NCBI RefSeq assembly: GCF_014534745.1
Contig: NZ_JACVVP010000051.1
Span: 1-54,167, forward strand
Length of the DNA stretch: 54,167 bases
Direction of reading: 5' to 3'
Source of the DNA: Flammeovirga sp. EKP202
GTDB taxonomy: Bacteria > Bacteroidota > Bacteroidia > Cytophagales > Flammeovirgaceae
Part shown: positions 9,333 through 19,066 of the stretch, one piece after another
Position numbering within the stretch: the stretch's first letter is position 1
Layout: each line of letters begins with the position of its first letter
Notes under the pieces: generated by a model
Databases searched by the model: none
Seen by the model: only the letters and a program-made list of their open reading frames with translations
Told to the model about the DNA's origin: nothing
Program-made: the position numbers and the translations under genes

Positions 9333-11531
9333 ATGAAAAGATTAGAAAATAAACTTTTGCTTTTACTCACATTCTATTTTACAGCAAAAGCAGCCCTAGC
9401 ACAAGATGTCGATTTGTCTTTTTTCAATAAGAGTTTATCAATTGAGGAACGAGTTGAGATTTTGGTATCTCAAATGACTTTAGAAGAAAAAATAAGTCAA
9501 TTGATGAACAGTGCTGATGCCATTCCTCGTTTACAGGTTCCCGATTATAATTGGTGGAACGAAGCCTTACACGGAGTGGCCCGAAATGGGGAGGCTACTG
9601 TTTTCATGCAAGGTATTGGCTTGGGGGCTACTTTTGACCCCGAACTAGCACGACTAGTCGCTTCTGCAATTTCTACTGAGGCAAGAGCAAAATACGCAAT
9701 CGCACAACAGATTGGTAACCATAGTAAGTTTGCAGGTCTTACATTTTGGTCTCCAAATGTCAATATTTTTAGAGACCCACGTTGGGGGCGAGGTCAAGAA
9801 ACGTTTGGGGAAGACCCTTATTTGATGTCAAGAATTGGCGTTGCTTTTGTCCAAGGAATGCAAGGAGACGATCCTAATTATTTAAAAACAGCCGCTTGTG
9901 CTAAACATTTTGCTGTACACTCAGGTCCGGAAAGTGTGAGATTAAGCTTTAAAATCAATCCTTCCAAACAAGATTTATATGAGACCTATTTACCAGCTTT
10001 TGAGGCCTTAGTGAAGGAAGCGAAAGTAGAAGGTGTGATGGCCGCTTATAATGGTGTTTATGATAAACCGCTTTGTGCGAGTCCTTTCTTCTTACAAGAA
10101 GTATTACGTGAACAATGGAATTTTGATGGGTATATCACTTCCGATTGTGGTGCGGTGAGCGGGGTTGCTTTCAAACAAAACTATGTAAAGACTGGGGCTG
10201 AAGCAGCTGCAGTGGCTCTCAAAGCCGGAACGAACCTTAATTGTGGTAGAACTTACAGACAACTGATCAAAGCTGTTGAAAAAGGGTGGGTAACCGAAGT
10301 ATTGGTGCATGAAAGAACAAAGCAATTGTTCAAGACTCGTTTTCGATTAGGAATGTTTGATGATACCAAAGAAAACCCTTATTTATCTATTGGAAGTGAT
10401 AAAATACATTGTGAGGAACATATTGATTTAGCAAGAGAAGCAGCTCAAAAATCTATTGTACTCTTAAAGAATAAAAATAATGTTCTTCCTTTATCAAAAC
10501 ACGTCAAAGTTCCTTATTTAACAGGCCCTTTTGCCAATTCAGCGGATGTATTAATGGGGAGTTATTATGGTGTGAGTTCTAATTTGGTGACTATTTTGGA
10601 AGGAGTGACAAAAGCGTTGGCTCCAGGTACTTCACTCAATTACCGTAGTGGTGTACTCCCTTTTCAAGAGAATATTAATAATCATAATTGGGCTCCGAAT
10701 GTTGCGAAAGAATCAGATGTGACAATCTGTGTTGTGGGACTTTCTGCAGATAGAGAAGGTGAGGGCTTAGATGCCATTGCTTCTGATCGAAGAGGAGATA
10801 GACATGACCTTAAACTTCCAGAGAGTCAGGTTCATTATATCCACCAATTGGCGGAGAAGAAAAAGGGACCTTTAGTGTTGATTATAGCGAGTGGAAGTCC
10901 TGTTTCATTGGAGGGAATTGAAGAACATTGTGATGCAATATTGCAAGTGTGGTACCCTGGAGAACAAGGTGGTAATGCTGTAGCAGATATATTATTTGGA
11001 GATGTTTCTCCATCAGGTCATTTACCACTCACTTTCCCTAAGAATGTTGGTCAACTTCCAGATTATGAAAGTTATTCAATGAAAGGGAGAACGTATAAAT
11101 ACATGACCGAAGAACCTTTATACCCGTTTGGTTTTGGTTTGACTTATTCTAAAACAACGCTGAGTAATCTTCGTTTAAATTCTGAAAAGTTAAAGAAAAA
11201 TACGCCATTGGAAGTACAAGTGGAGGTCAGTAATAGTGGAGCCTATGACATTGAAGAAGTGGTTCAGCTTTATATCAGTCCATCAGATACTACAGGAGGT
11301 TTACCTCTTCAAAGCCTCAAAGCATTTGAAAGAGTGGTATTAAAAAAGGGCGAAAAGAAAAACTTAAAGTTTACCCTCAATTCTGAATCACTTAAAATAA
11401 TTAATACCGAAGGAGAAAAGGTTTGGCGAAAAGGGAAATATAAAATTACGGTAGGTAATGCTTCTCCAGGTGATCTCAGCGTTCGGTTAGGTGCAGCCGT
11501 ACCACAAGAAAAGGGAATTGAATTGAAATAA
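9333..11531 (+). CDS. Glycoside hydrolase family 3, beta-xylosidase/beta-glucosidase type
   Basis: A 732-residue exported GH3 enzyme (signal peptide to about residue 23, ALAQ). The N-terminal TIM-like domain carries KHFAVHSGPE and the nucleophile Asp271 in TSDCGA, a form common in the beta-xylosidase branch. The alpha/beta sandwich spans about 370-580 and a fibronectin III-like domain about 620-715. It is the last of three closely spaced hydrolase genes, and the regulator gene starts 83 bases downstream. In this setting it could remove xylose or glucose decorations, or act on beta-linked galactose; the sequence does not settle this. Confidence 0.85.
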   Translation: MKRLENKLLLLLTFYFTAKAALAQDVDLSFFNKSLSIEERVEILVSQMTLEEKISQLMNSADAIPRLQVPDYNWWNEALHGVARNGEATVFMQGIGLGATFDPELARLVASAISTEARAKYAIAQQIGNHSKFAGLTFWSPNVNIFRDPRWGRGQETFGEDPYLMSRIGVAFVQGMQGDDPNYLKTAACAKHFAVHSGPESVRLSFKINPSKQDLYETYLPAFEALVKEAKVEGVMAAYNGVYDKPLCASPFFLQEVLREQWNFDGYITSDCGAVSGVAFKQNYVKTGAEAAAVALKAGTNLNCGRTYRQLIKAVEKGWVTEVLVHERTKQLFKTRFRLGMFDDTKENPYLSIGSDKIHCEEHIDLAREAAQKSIVLLKNKNNVLPLSKHVKVPYLTGPFANSADVLMGSYYGVSSNLVTILEGVTKALAPGTSLNYRSGVLPFQENINNHNWAPNVAKESDVTICVVGLSADREGEGLDAIASDRRGDRHDLKLPESQVHYIHQLAEKKKGPLVLIIASGSPVSLEGIEEHCDAILQVWYPGEQGGNAVADILFGDVSPSGHLPLTFPKNVGQLPDYESYSMKGRTYKYMTEEPLYPFGFGLTYSKTTLSNLRLNSEKLKKNTPLEVQVEVSNSGAYDIEEVVQLYISPSDTTGGLPLQSLKAFERVVLKKGEKKNLKFTLNSESLKIINTEGEKVWRKGKYKITVGNASPGDLSVRLGAAVPQEKGIELK

Positions 11532-11614
11532 GTATACGTTAAAACTCTAGTTGTAAGGCAAACGGAAGTGGTTTATATTTACAAGTAATTGTAAAATGAG
11601 ATCACAATCATGAA

Positions 11615-14600
11615 ATGAAATCACGGACTAGCCACCTTCTATTTTTTTGTCTACTATTACTTTTTAGTCATACTAATACATTGGCTATTCAATACAAATT
11701 ACTGACTGTAAACGATGGGTTGAGTATTAATGAAGTCACCGACATTCTTCAAGATAGCCATAGGCAATATCTTTGGATCAGTTCTCAAAATGGGTTGAAT
11801 CGATACGATGGACATGAGATCAAAAGAATTTATTTGCCTAAGTCTTTAGCTGATAATTACATTTCTGATATTGAAGAGGATGAACAAAAAACAATATGGC
11901 TAGCAACTAATAATGGATTAGCAAGGTACAATTATATCACCTCAACATGGGAACCTATTCCGATTGCATTGCATAACGGGACATATCATATGGTGAGGTA
12001 TATTGGGAACAATTCACTGTTGACCTTAAAAGGGAAAAATACAATTGTAAAGATCGATATTGGGCCTTCTTCGGAAATTAAAACAACGCAGAAAAAAGCA
12101 CCTTTTACAATTCATGCTATTGAGAAAGTAGAGCAGCATACTTTTGTTTCTACAAGTCAGGGGTTATACACAGTAGATTCGAATTTGGAATTCAAACTGT
12201 TGACTAAAAAATTTAAAGGATGCCAAGAGATTAGATATCTCAAAGAACAAAAAGAGGTTTGGGTGAATGCCAATGGCGTATGGTTTAACATTCCATTATC
12301 AAAAGGCCAACTTCAAATTGCTCAAGCAAAATCTTCCTTCCAAATATTTAAAACCTCTAAGAAAATTGTTCAAGTGTATTATGCCTACTCCAGGTATCAC
12401 CTTGTGTATAGAGAAGGGTATGAATCTTTTACCATAAAAAATGGTCATGCCATCACCTCAGGATTTGAATTAGAAAAATTACATTTTCGAAACTTTACTT
12501 TTGACAATAAAAATAATATTTGGGGAACAACTTGGCAGTCGGGAGTGGTTATGATCCCTTCAAATCAACCTCATTTCAAAAGCTATCATAAATCAGAAAA
12601 TGTGGAAGCACTTCCTTCAAGATTAGTTCGAACTTTTTGTAGTGTCAATGACAGTTTGTTGATTATTGGTACAGAAGAAAAAGGGGTTGTTTTATTTGAT
12701 ACAAAACATGAAAAGTTCTACAGTCCATCAACGATTCCTACTGCTGATCAGATAGGAACATTTGATGTAAAAGGTAAAATACTACACCGTTTAATGAAGG
12801 ATTGGAAAGGTAATATTTGGTGTGGTTACCACGAAGATGGTTTTAATGTAGTGTATGGGAAGGATAAGGAGAAAATAAATGCGGCAATCAATGCAGTGAT
12901 AGGCCCCAACGAAGAGTTGATTGGTGATGATTTTATACCACAACCTGACCGAAATAGAGTTTTAATTTTTATGAGGTATAGTGTATACAGCTATAATTAC
13001 GATGACAATACCCTTCGCAAGCTAACTCAAAAATTCCACTATTTGAATTGTGCGGTGCCTGATCACCAAGGGCGGATTTGGATAGGTAGACATTATGGTT
13101 TGGAGGTGTATGATAAAGAGTTGAATCATGAAGACCATACGGTTACTTCTATCTTTAAAAACCATCGATTAAATGTCAATTGCTTTTTTGAAGATAGAAA
13201 GAAAAATATGTGGATTGGGACCTACGGAAATGGACTTTTTTGTTATTTCTCGTCCGTCAATCAGATGGAATTAATTGAAGCACCAACATACCTCAACCTT
13301 CAAATTGTGTATAGCATCACGGAAGATCAAAATGGAATTCTTTGGTTGGGCTCAAATAATGGATTATTCAGTTACGACCCACACCAAAAGCAGTTTAAGC
13401 GTTACGGGATTTCAGAAGGAATTCAAGGCAATCAGTTTAATTATAGAGCCGTTTACCAACATCAAGAAAATGATATCTATTTTGGAGGAATTGATGGTTT
13501 TACACGTTTTAATCCCCAAGATATCCCCAAAAGTGAGATTTTACCCGCTCCAATAATCAGTGATGTTAATGTGGGCGGTGATCCATTTTTCCCAATTCAA
13601 AAGAATGATTTTTTTGAGATCCCATATCATAAAAATAGTTTTGATGTTCACTTCTTCTGTCCCGATTTAACGACTTCTACTACCTACACTTATAGTTACA
13701 AATTACATGGCTTTGATAAAGACTTTCAATATTGTATACCCAACCAGCCAAAGGTACATTTTTCAAATATGCAGGCAGGGGTATATCAGTTAGAAATCAA
13801 AGTGAAGAAGCCAAATACGGTATGGAGTGAAAGTACGTTCAGCAGATCTATTATTATCTTACCTCCTTGGTACCGAAGTAATACAGCGTATGTTTTTTAT
13901 GTGTTTTTGGTCCTGATTTTTTTCATAGGAAGTATTTATATCACAAAGAGACAGGCATTGATCCAGAATTCCTTAAGAATTGCTCAAATTGAAAAAGAAA
14001 AAACAGAACAATTGAGTCAAGCTAAACTCCACTTTTTTAGTGATATAGCCCACGAAATCCGATCACCTCTTACTTTGATCATTGCACCATTACAAGAAGT
14101 GCTTTCTTACCGTACTTTTGACCGTCCACTGCAAAAGTCTCTTGAAGTAATGTACAGGAATGCTAGCAAACTCAAGAACTTGATGGATGAATTATTATTA
14201 TTCAGAAAGGCAGAGAACGAGAAGATTACTCTTCAATTATCAGAATATAATTTTTCATCATTATTGCATCATGTCACAATGCTTTACCAATCAGAGTTAG
14301 ATTCAAAAAAGATACAACTAAGGTATTTTCCATCGGAAGAAAAGTACGTTTTTGATTATTCTAAATTGGAGATCGTCATAAGTAATTTAGTGCATAATGC
14401 CATCAAATATACTCCCAATGAAGGGCAAATTTTAATTGAGACCAATACAGAATTCAACGGTCTAGCGTTCAAAGTATCAGACAACGGAATGGGTATGAAA
14501 GCGGAAAACCTCGACCATATTTTTCAACATTTTTATCAGGAACAAAATACAGGAAAAGAAGGTTTTGGAATTGGTTTGTCTTTGTGCAAAAAGATCATAG

Positions 14601-15502
14601 AGTCACATTCGGGGAGTATTGACGTGGAAAGTGAAGTAAATAAGGGTACGACGTTCACTGTCAAAATTCCGAAGTTGGAGGTGACGTCAGGTATCGATGT
14701 TCAATTGCCAAAACTAATGGAATTGACAAAGGAAGATACGAGTGCAGTCAAAACCACCATCAAAGGACATCTCTTGATTGTAGAGGACAATGAAGAAATA
14801 CAGCAATACATTCTTCATATTTTTGAGCAACAATACAAGGTGAGTTTAGCAAAAGATGGGGAAGAAGGTTTTGAAATTGCTAAAAATAGTTTGCCAGATG
14901 TGATTATTACAGATTTTATGATGCCTAAAATGAATGGAGTAGCTTTATGTAAAAGTATTAAGGAAGAGGTAAAGACTTCTCATATACCCGTTATTATCTT
15001 ATCAGCATTTAGCGAAATCGAAGATCAAATCAACGGCCTTCAGGTAGGGGCAAATGATTATATTGGAAAACCATTTGATCAATCTGTACTTTTACAAAAA
15101 ATTGAGAATTGGATTGATTTTAAAACCAAAACTATTGCTTCTTTTAAAATATCTTCAACGTTAGAAGCCATTCAATTGGAGAAAACAGATCAACTCTTTT
15201 TAGAGCGCCTCAACCGAGTGATTCAACGAAGAATAGCAGATGATCAACTGGATGTAATTGCACTGTGTACAGCATTAGGGATGGGAAAAACCACATTAAG
15301 TGAAAAACTGAGAAGCATGTTGGACACTTCACCAGCAGAGTATATCAAGAAAATAAGGTTAAAAGAAGCTTACCGGTTACTAACACAAGAACAATATACG
15401 GTGAGTGAAGCTGCTTTTGCTGTTGGTTTTAATCCTTCCTATTTTTCTACCGCCTTTAAAAAGCAATACGGAGTGTCTCCTAAAGGCATGTTGAAGCAGT
15501 AG
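11615..15502 (+). CDS. Hybrid two-component regulator (sensor kinase, receiver, AraC HTH)
   Basis: A 1295-residue HTCS-type protein. A signal sequence precedes repeated two-component propeller blades (about 30-650, with motifs such as LWISSQNGLNRYDG, IWLATNNGLARY and LWLGSNNGLFSYD), then a Y_Y_Y domain (about 680-755) and one membrane segment (about 762-785). Next come a HisKA domain with His813 in IAHEIRSPL, a HATPase domain (DNGMGM, GFGIGLSL), a receiver with Asp1100 in IITDFMMP, and a C-terminal AraC-type HTH (about 1190-1295). Such proteins sense periplasmic oligosaccharides and switch on neighbouring polysaccharide loci in Bacteroidota. It follows the GH2-GH117-GH3 genes and probably controls them. 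Confidence 0.93.
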   Translation: MKSRTSHLLFFCLLLLFSHTNTLAIQYKLLTVNDGLSINEVTDILQDSHRQYLWISSQNGLNRYDGHEIKRIYLPKSLADNYISDIEEDEQKTIWLATNNGLARYNYITSTWEPIPIALHNGTYHMVRYIGNNSLLTLKGKNTIVKIDIGPSSEIKTTQKKAPFTIHAIEKVEQHTFVSTSQGLYTVDSNLEFKLLTKKFKGCQEIRYLKEQKEVWVNANGVWFNIPLSKGQLQIAQAKSSFQIFKTSKKIVQVYYAYSRYHLVYREGYESFTIKNGHAITSGFELEKLHFRNFTFDNKNNIWGTTWQSGVVMIPSNQPHFKSYHKSENVEALPSRLVRTFCSVNDSLLIIGTEEKGVVLFDTKHEKFYSPSTIPTADQIGTFDVKGKILHRLMKDWKGNIWCGYHEDGFNVVYGKDKEKINAAINAVIGPNEELIGDDFIPQPDRNRVLIFMRYSVYSYNYDDNTLRKLTQKFHYLNCAVPDHQGRIWIGRHYGLEVYDKELNHEDHTVTSIFKNHRLNVNCFFEDRKKNMWIGTYGNGLFCYFSSVNQMELIEAPTYLNLQIVYSITEDQNGILWLGSNNGLFSYDPHQKQFKRYGISEGIQGNQFNYRAVYQHQENDIYFGGIDGFTRFNPQDIPKSEILPAPIISDVNVGGDPFFPIQKNDFFEIPYHKNSFDVHFFCPDLTTSTTYTYSYKLHGFDKDFQYCIPNQPKVHFSNMQAGVYQLEIKVKKPNTVWSESTFSRSIIILPPWYRSNTAYVFYVFLVLIFFIGSIYITKRQALIQNSLRIAQIEKEKTEQLSQAKLHFFSDIAHEIRSPLTLIIAPLQEVLSYRTFDRPLQKSLEVMYRNASKLKNLMDELLLFRKAENEKITLQLSEYNFSSLLHHVTMLYQSELDSKKIQLRYFPSEEKYVFDYSKLEIVISNLVHNAIKYTPNEGQILIETNTEFNGLAFKVSDNGMGMKAENLDHIFQHFYQEQNTGKEGFGIGLSLCKKIIESHSGSIDVESEVNKGTTFTVKIPKLEVTSGIDVQLPKLMELTKEDTSAVKTTIKGHLLIVEDNEEIQQYILHIFEQQYKVSLAKDGEEGFEIAKNSLPDVIITDFMMPKMNGVALCKSIKEEVKTSHIPVIILSAFSEIEDQINGLQVGANDYIGKPFDQSVLLQKIENWIDFKTKTIASFKISSTLEAIQLEKTDQLFLERLNRVIQRRIADDQLDVIALCTALGMGKTTLSEKLRSMLDTSPAEYIKKIRLKEAYRLLTQEQYTVSEAAFAVGFNPSYFSTAFKKQYGVSPKGMLKQ

Positions 15503-15594
15503 ACAAGTCATACGTATCAAAACCCATCTTTGAAGATTGAATAAATTTCAATTACATTTAAGGCCGCTTAATATATAAATTACTAAAAGAACAG

Positions 15595-16164
15595 ATGAAA
15601 CAACTAATTTTAGCTCTTGTTATAATGATAGTAAGTAACTACTCTTATGGTCAAGAGGAATTCCTAATTCAAGAAAATCAGGCTGGGATTTTTAAGGTAG
15701 GAGAAGAACTTCCTTTGGTGGATGCAAGAGGGTTATTTTATAAAATCGAAGAAAAGTTTGATGTAGTCAGTACTCCAAATGGCGACATAAAAGACCCTTA
15801 CTATTTGTTTAGTACAGATGGAGAGGCATTAGTAAAAATCACCATGGAATATGATGATGCTACAGGTGCTTATAATGATACAATTGCTGAGATTGAGGTA
15901 TTTTCTCCAAAATACAAAACAGCAAAGGGAGTGGGTGTAGGTTCAACGGTGGTGACCTTTATTGAAAAATATGCCGATTACAAATTGTGGTATACTTATA
16001 TCAGCGATATGTATGTCATTGATACAAAGACTTTAAAATCAACTCAATTTTTATTGAATGGTGAAGACTATGTTGAGGAGGTAGATTTTGATAGTGATTA
16101 TACACCTTTGATGGAATCTAAATTTAAAGCGGGTTCAAAAATTCAAACCATCCGCTTTTTCTAA
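15595..16164 (+). CDS. Secreted hypothetical protein
   Basis: A 189-residue protein with a clear signal peptide (cleavage near residue 19, SYGQ) and a beta-rich mature part. I recognise no domain. It lies 92 bases downstream of the hybrid regulator gene and just before the first terminal-inverted-repeat element (16174). The segment GVGVGSTVVTFIEKYADYKLWYTY resembles small periplasmic proteins annotated only as hypothetical in marine Bacteroidota. A role in the galactan locus is possible but unsupported. Confidence 0.55.
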   Translation: MKQLILALVIMIVSNYSYGQEEFLIQENQAGIFKVGEELPLVDARGLFYKIEEKFDVVSTPNGDIKDPYYLFSTDGEALVKITMEYDDATGAYNDTIAEIEVFSPKYKTAKGVGVGSTVVTFIEKYADYKLWYTYISDMYVIDTKTLKSTQFLLNGEDYVEEVDFDSDYTPLMESKFKAGSKIQTIRFF

Positions 16165-16173
16165 GCTTTACAA

Positions 16174-16491
16174 ATTGTAAACTAAGTTTTCGTTAACTTT
16201 TAATCCATGTTACTACTAGATTTTATAGGATCTACTTTCAAGCTTCCTTCTTCTTCATTTTTCCATTGATGAAAAACGAAGCAAAAAATCTAAGCTTTTC
16301 CCTTCAAGGCCGGGTTAGTAACTACTAAATGATGGTCTGATTACAGTTCAAAAGACAAGTTTTTTACAATTATCTTTTAAAATGCAGTGCTGTAGGGATG
16401 TTTTAGTAAAACATCCTCACGAACCACAATACACTTCCATTTATCCTTCATAAAAGAAATTACATTAATTAACGAAAACTTAGTTTACAAT
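16174..16491. mobile_element. MITE-like element with perfect 23-base terminal inverted repeats (copy 1)
   Basis: Positions 16174-16196 and 16469-16491 are exact reverse complements. Between them lies non-coding sequence that matches, in the opposite orientation, the element at 19067-19494, minus roughly 110 internal bases. It includes a hairpin (16396-16404 with 16408-16416) and the segment CCCTTCAAGGCC at about 16303. There is no transposase gene and no clear target duplication. It fits a non-autonomous transposable element. Copy 1 is the shorter derivative. Confidence 0.7.
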
Positions 16492-16564
16492 GCAATAAAT
16501 TGATTTATTAATATCAAGTTTCAATCTATTGTTACTTGATCGGATCCTATTCTTTATTTCCTCT

Positions 16565-16605
16565 AAAAAAAAGAGTAGCCAACAATTTTACTCGTTGACT
16601 ACCCA
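16565..16605 (-). terminator. Intrinsic terminator of the GH101/GH129-like gene
   Basis: Read on the minus strand, a hairpin with arms GTAGTCAAC and GTTGGCTAC is followed by CT and eight Ts. It lies 26 bases beyond the stop of the gene ending at 16631. Confidence 0.75.
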
Positions 16606-16630
16606 TAATCATCATCTATAAAAATGTGTT

Positions 16631-18712
16631 TTATATCTTTTTCGTAGGCGATGCATTGTAAGACAAATTAAAGCTTCCTTCCGCAACTCTACCATCGCTG
16701 AAAGTGACCTTATAACCATATCCTGGAATCACCTCTCCTTCTTTAGTGGCTTGTTTAACAGGCCCTAAATTCACAATTACCTCAGTACCTGAAGAAAAGT
16801 TAGAACGTTGTAATTTAAAATCGTCGCTGATGTATTCATGATTAGTAAGTTCAGCGAAGAAAGTTTCTCTGTTTACTGGGCTTACCACTTGGTTGGCAAT
16901 ACGAATCATTTCTTTCATTCCATCAAACTCATAAGGAGAGAAGAAAATTGTAGTACCCATACCGAAAAGAATATTTCTTAAGGATTTTACTCTAAAATCA
17001 CCATTAATTGAAATTTGGTTATCAGGGTCTTGAATCTTACCGAAGATCGCAATGGCATCATGATATACTAAATTAAACAAAGGTGCTCTGTGTGAGAATT
17101 GTACCAAGTTCGGGTTTGGAAGGTACGTTAATCCTTCAAACATATCGAAGTAAGGGATAAACTGTTGTTGACCGTGCTCCGTACCATTGACTAAGTTTAA
17201 AGAATCAATGTATTTGGCAAGGTTAAATAAACCTGTATTGTCTTCATCAGGGAAAGTAGCAAAAGAGATATCAGTGATATCGGCTTCTAATTCTAAAGCT
17301 GCAATTTCCTTATGTAAGCTCTTTTGTGCTAAGCCTAATTGTTTATTTTGATCAATATTGGCCCATCTACTACCTGTATTTCTTAATTTACCCTCTTTAT
17401 CTCTTGCGAATAAATCGGTATTGAATTCAGGATCGTTTTCTAAAGTGGCAGAGTAAGCGTGGTACGAAGAGTAGAGGTAACCGTATTTTTTTGTAAGATC
17501 AACCGCTTTTTTCAATCCTTTTACACCACCAAGGTTTTCGTTGATAGGCCAGCAATTGGGAACAAAGTTAGAGAATACCCCCCAAGCATGGAAAAATGCA
17601 TTGTCAACACCCAATTCATCGTGTGTAGTTTTGATAATGTCTTGAAGCTCTTTAAAAGTGAAAGCCATACCCGGCATTTCTACATAGTGAGGGTATCCAC
17701 CATAAACACCCATATAAATAGCACCTTGCAGTTTATTGACATTCGGATCTCTTTTCGCTTTATCTTTCAATGAAACAAAATAACCGTCTTTAATGGCTTC
17801 TTTTCTGTAAGCTTTGGCCATATCAACATGATTTCCGTTTGGAATAAACTCATAGCTGATCATCTTGCGTTCATTTTCTCTATTGATTTTCCAAACTGGA
17901 TCTAAGAACGCAATTCGCTTGTAAGGTGACATCACACCTTTGCTATTAAATAAATACTGACCGTTGTTATTGATATTATAAAACATATCGGGTCTTGCAG
18001 AAACATCAACAATACCTACTACTGCTGTTTTTTCAGTATGCGTTCCCCACCAAGGCATCGTTAATCCAATGCCGTTGTTGAATAACGGTAACTTTCCACT
18101 TGTCTTTCTGTAGTAAGTAGCATCGTCCCACATACAGAAAGATCCACCGTTCATAGGCGAAATATAAGAAGGGCAAATGACACCTTGTTTTTGAGGGATA
18201 ACGGCAGCACCTTTGTCAACATCCGTTTCTAAGCTAAATGCTCTAGTAGGATATCTTAATTCAGTGACATTATATTCTCCTTTTTCAACCGACATCACTT
18301 CCACTTCCAAAATGCCATCTTTCAATCTTAATTCAGTATTGATTGATACACCTTGTGCAATTTTTCCATCTTCAAAAACAGGGTTGACAAATGAAAGCTT
18401 TACTCTATCATTTCCTATTTGTTCAACGTCTATTTTTTTACTGGTTGAAATATTTAAATTTTCTAATTTTCCTTGATTTTTAATAGTCAAAAGACCTGCT
18501 GCTTTCACCCATGGATCAGCTTCCCATAAATGATTTGTTGTTTTTTCCAGCACTGTAAATGAACCTGTTTTTTCATCTACTGTAACTTTAATTTTATTAT
18601 TTTCTATTACTGTTTGAGCAGCATTATTGATCGGATTGGCATACGTAAAAAATGTTCCTATAGATAAAAAAAGGACCATCAATAGACGTATGAATTTATC
18701 ATTTCTTTTCAT
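16631..18712 (-). CDS. Secreted glycosidase of GH101/GH129 type (DUF5696-like)
   Basis: A 693-residue exported protein (signal peptide to about residue 25). The N-terminal third is a beta-sandwich and the middle a TIM barrel. The region with DITDISF, FPDED and GTEHG resembles the active site of the GH101/GH129 clan: Asp481 (or Asp478) would be the nucleophile and Glu512 the acid/base, about 31 residues apart, as in GH101. GH129-like enzymes in marine flavobacteria remove 3,6-anhydro-D-galactose from carrageenan oligosaccharides; others remove alpha-GalNAc. Which applies here is unknown. The gene is isolated on the minus strand and flanked on both sides by inverted copies of one repeat element, a sign of possible transfer. 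Confidence 0.6.
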   Translation of the reverse strand: MKRNDKFIRLLMVLFLSIGTFFTYANPINNAAQTVIENNKIKVTVDEKTGSFTVLEKTTNHLWEADPWVKAAGLLTIKNQGKLENLNISTSKKIDVEQIGNDRVKLSFVNPVFEDGKIAQGVSINTELRLKDGILEVEVMSVEKGEYNVTELRYPTRAFSLETDVDKGAAVIPQKQGVICPSYISPMNGGSFCMWDDATYYRKTSGKLPLFNNGIGLTMPWWGTHTEKTAVVGIVDVSARPDMFYNINNNGQYLFNSKGVMSPYKRIAFLDPVWKINRENERKMISYEFIPNGNHVDMAKAYRKEAIKDGYFVSLKDKAKRDPNVNKLQGAIYMGVYGGYPHYVEMPGMAFTFKELQDIIKTTHDELGVDNAFFHAWGVFSNFVPNCWPINENLGGVKGLKKAVDLTKKYGYLYSSYHAYSATLENDPEFNTDLFARDKEGKLRNTGSRWANIDQNKQLGLAQKSLHKEIAALELEADITDISFATFPDEDNTGLFNLAKYIDSLNLVNGTEHGQQQFIPYFDMFEGLTYLPNPNLVQFSHRAPLFNLVYHDAIAIFGKIQDPDNQISINGDFRVKSLRNILFGMGTTIFFSPYEFDGMKEMIRIANQVVSPVNRETFFAELTNHEYISDDFKLQRSNFSSGTEVIVNLGPVKQATKEGEVIPGYGYKVTFSDGRVAEGSFNLSYNASPTKKI

Positions 18713-19066
18713 AACTATTGAGTTTAGATTTGGTGATTACAATAGCAGTGGTCACTTCAAAATGCTTCCATCATAAGCTTTTGGGGATAGGGGAAATGAT
18801 AAAACTTATGATGGTAAAGTAATTTTTTGTGAGCACTTTATTAAACCACACAATTGTTTAAAATTAACAGTAGTAAAATTAGCTGGAGGTTGAAAATACG
18901 ATGTTGCTCTAGATATTATTTATATTGCTGAGAATACGTTTCTGCTTAAATACAGGTGTTTTGCTATTATAAACAACATTTTTTGGACTTATTTCAAAGT
19001 GTTATCAACCATGGATAACGTTAGGAGAAATTCAGTATTTTTTATGGAATTGGATGGTAGAATACG
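18713..19066. other. Intergenic region upstream of the GH101/GH129-like gene
   Basis: This 354-base stretch must contain the minus-strand promoter of the gene at 16631-18712. No convincing TAnnTTTG box, operator or RNA gene was found. It ends at the left inverted repeat of the second element. Confidence 0.35.
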
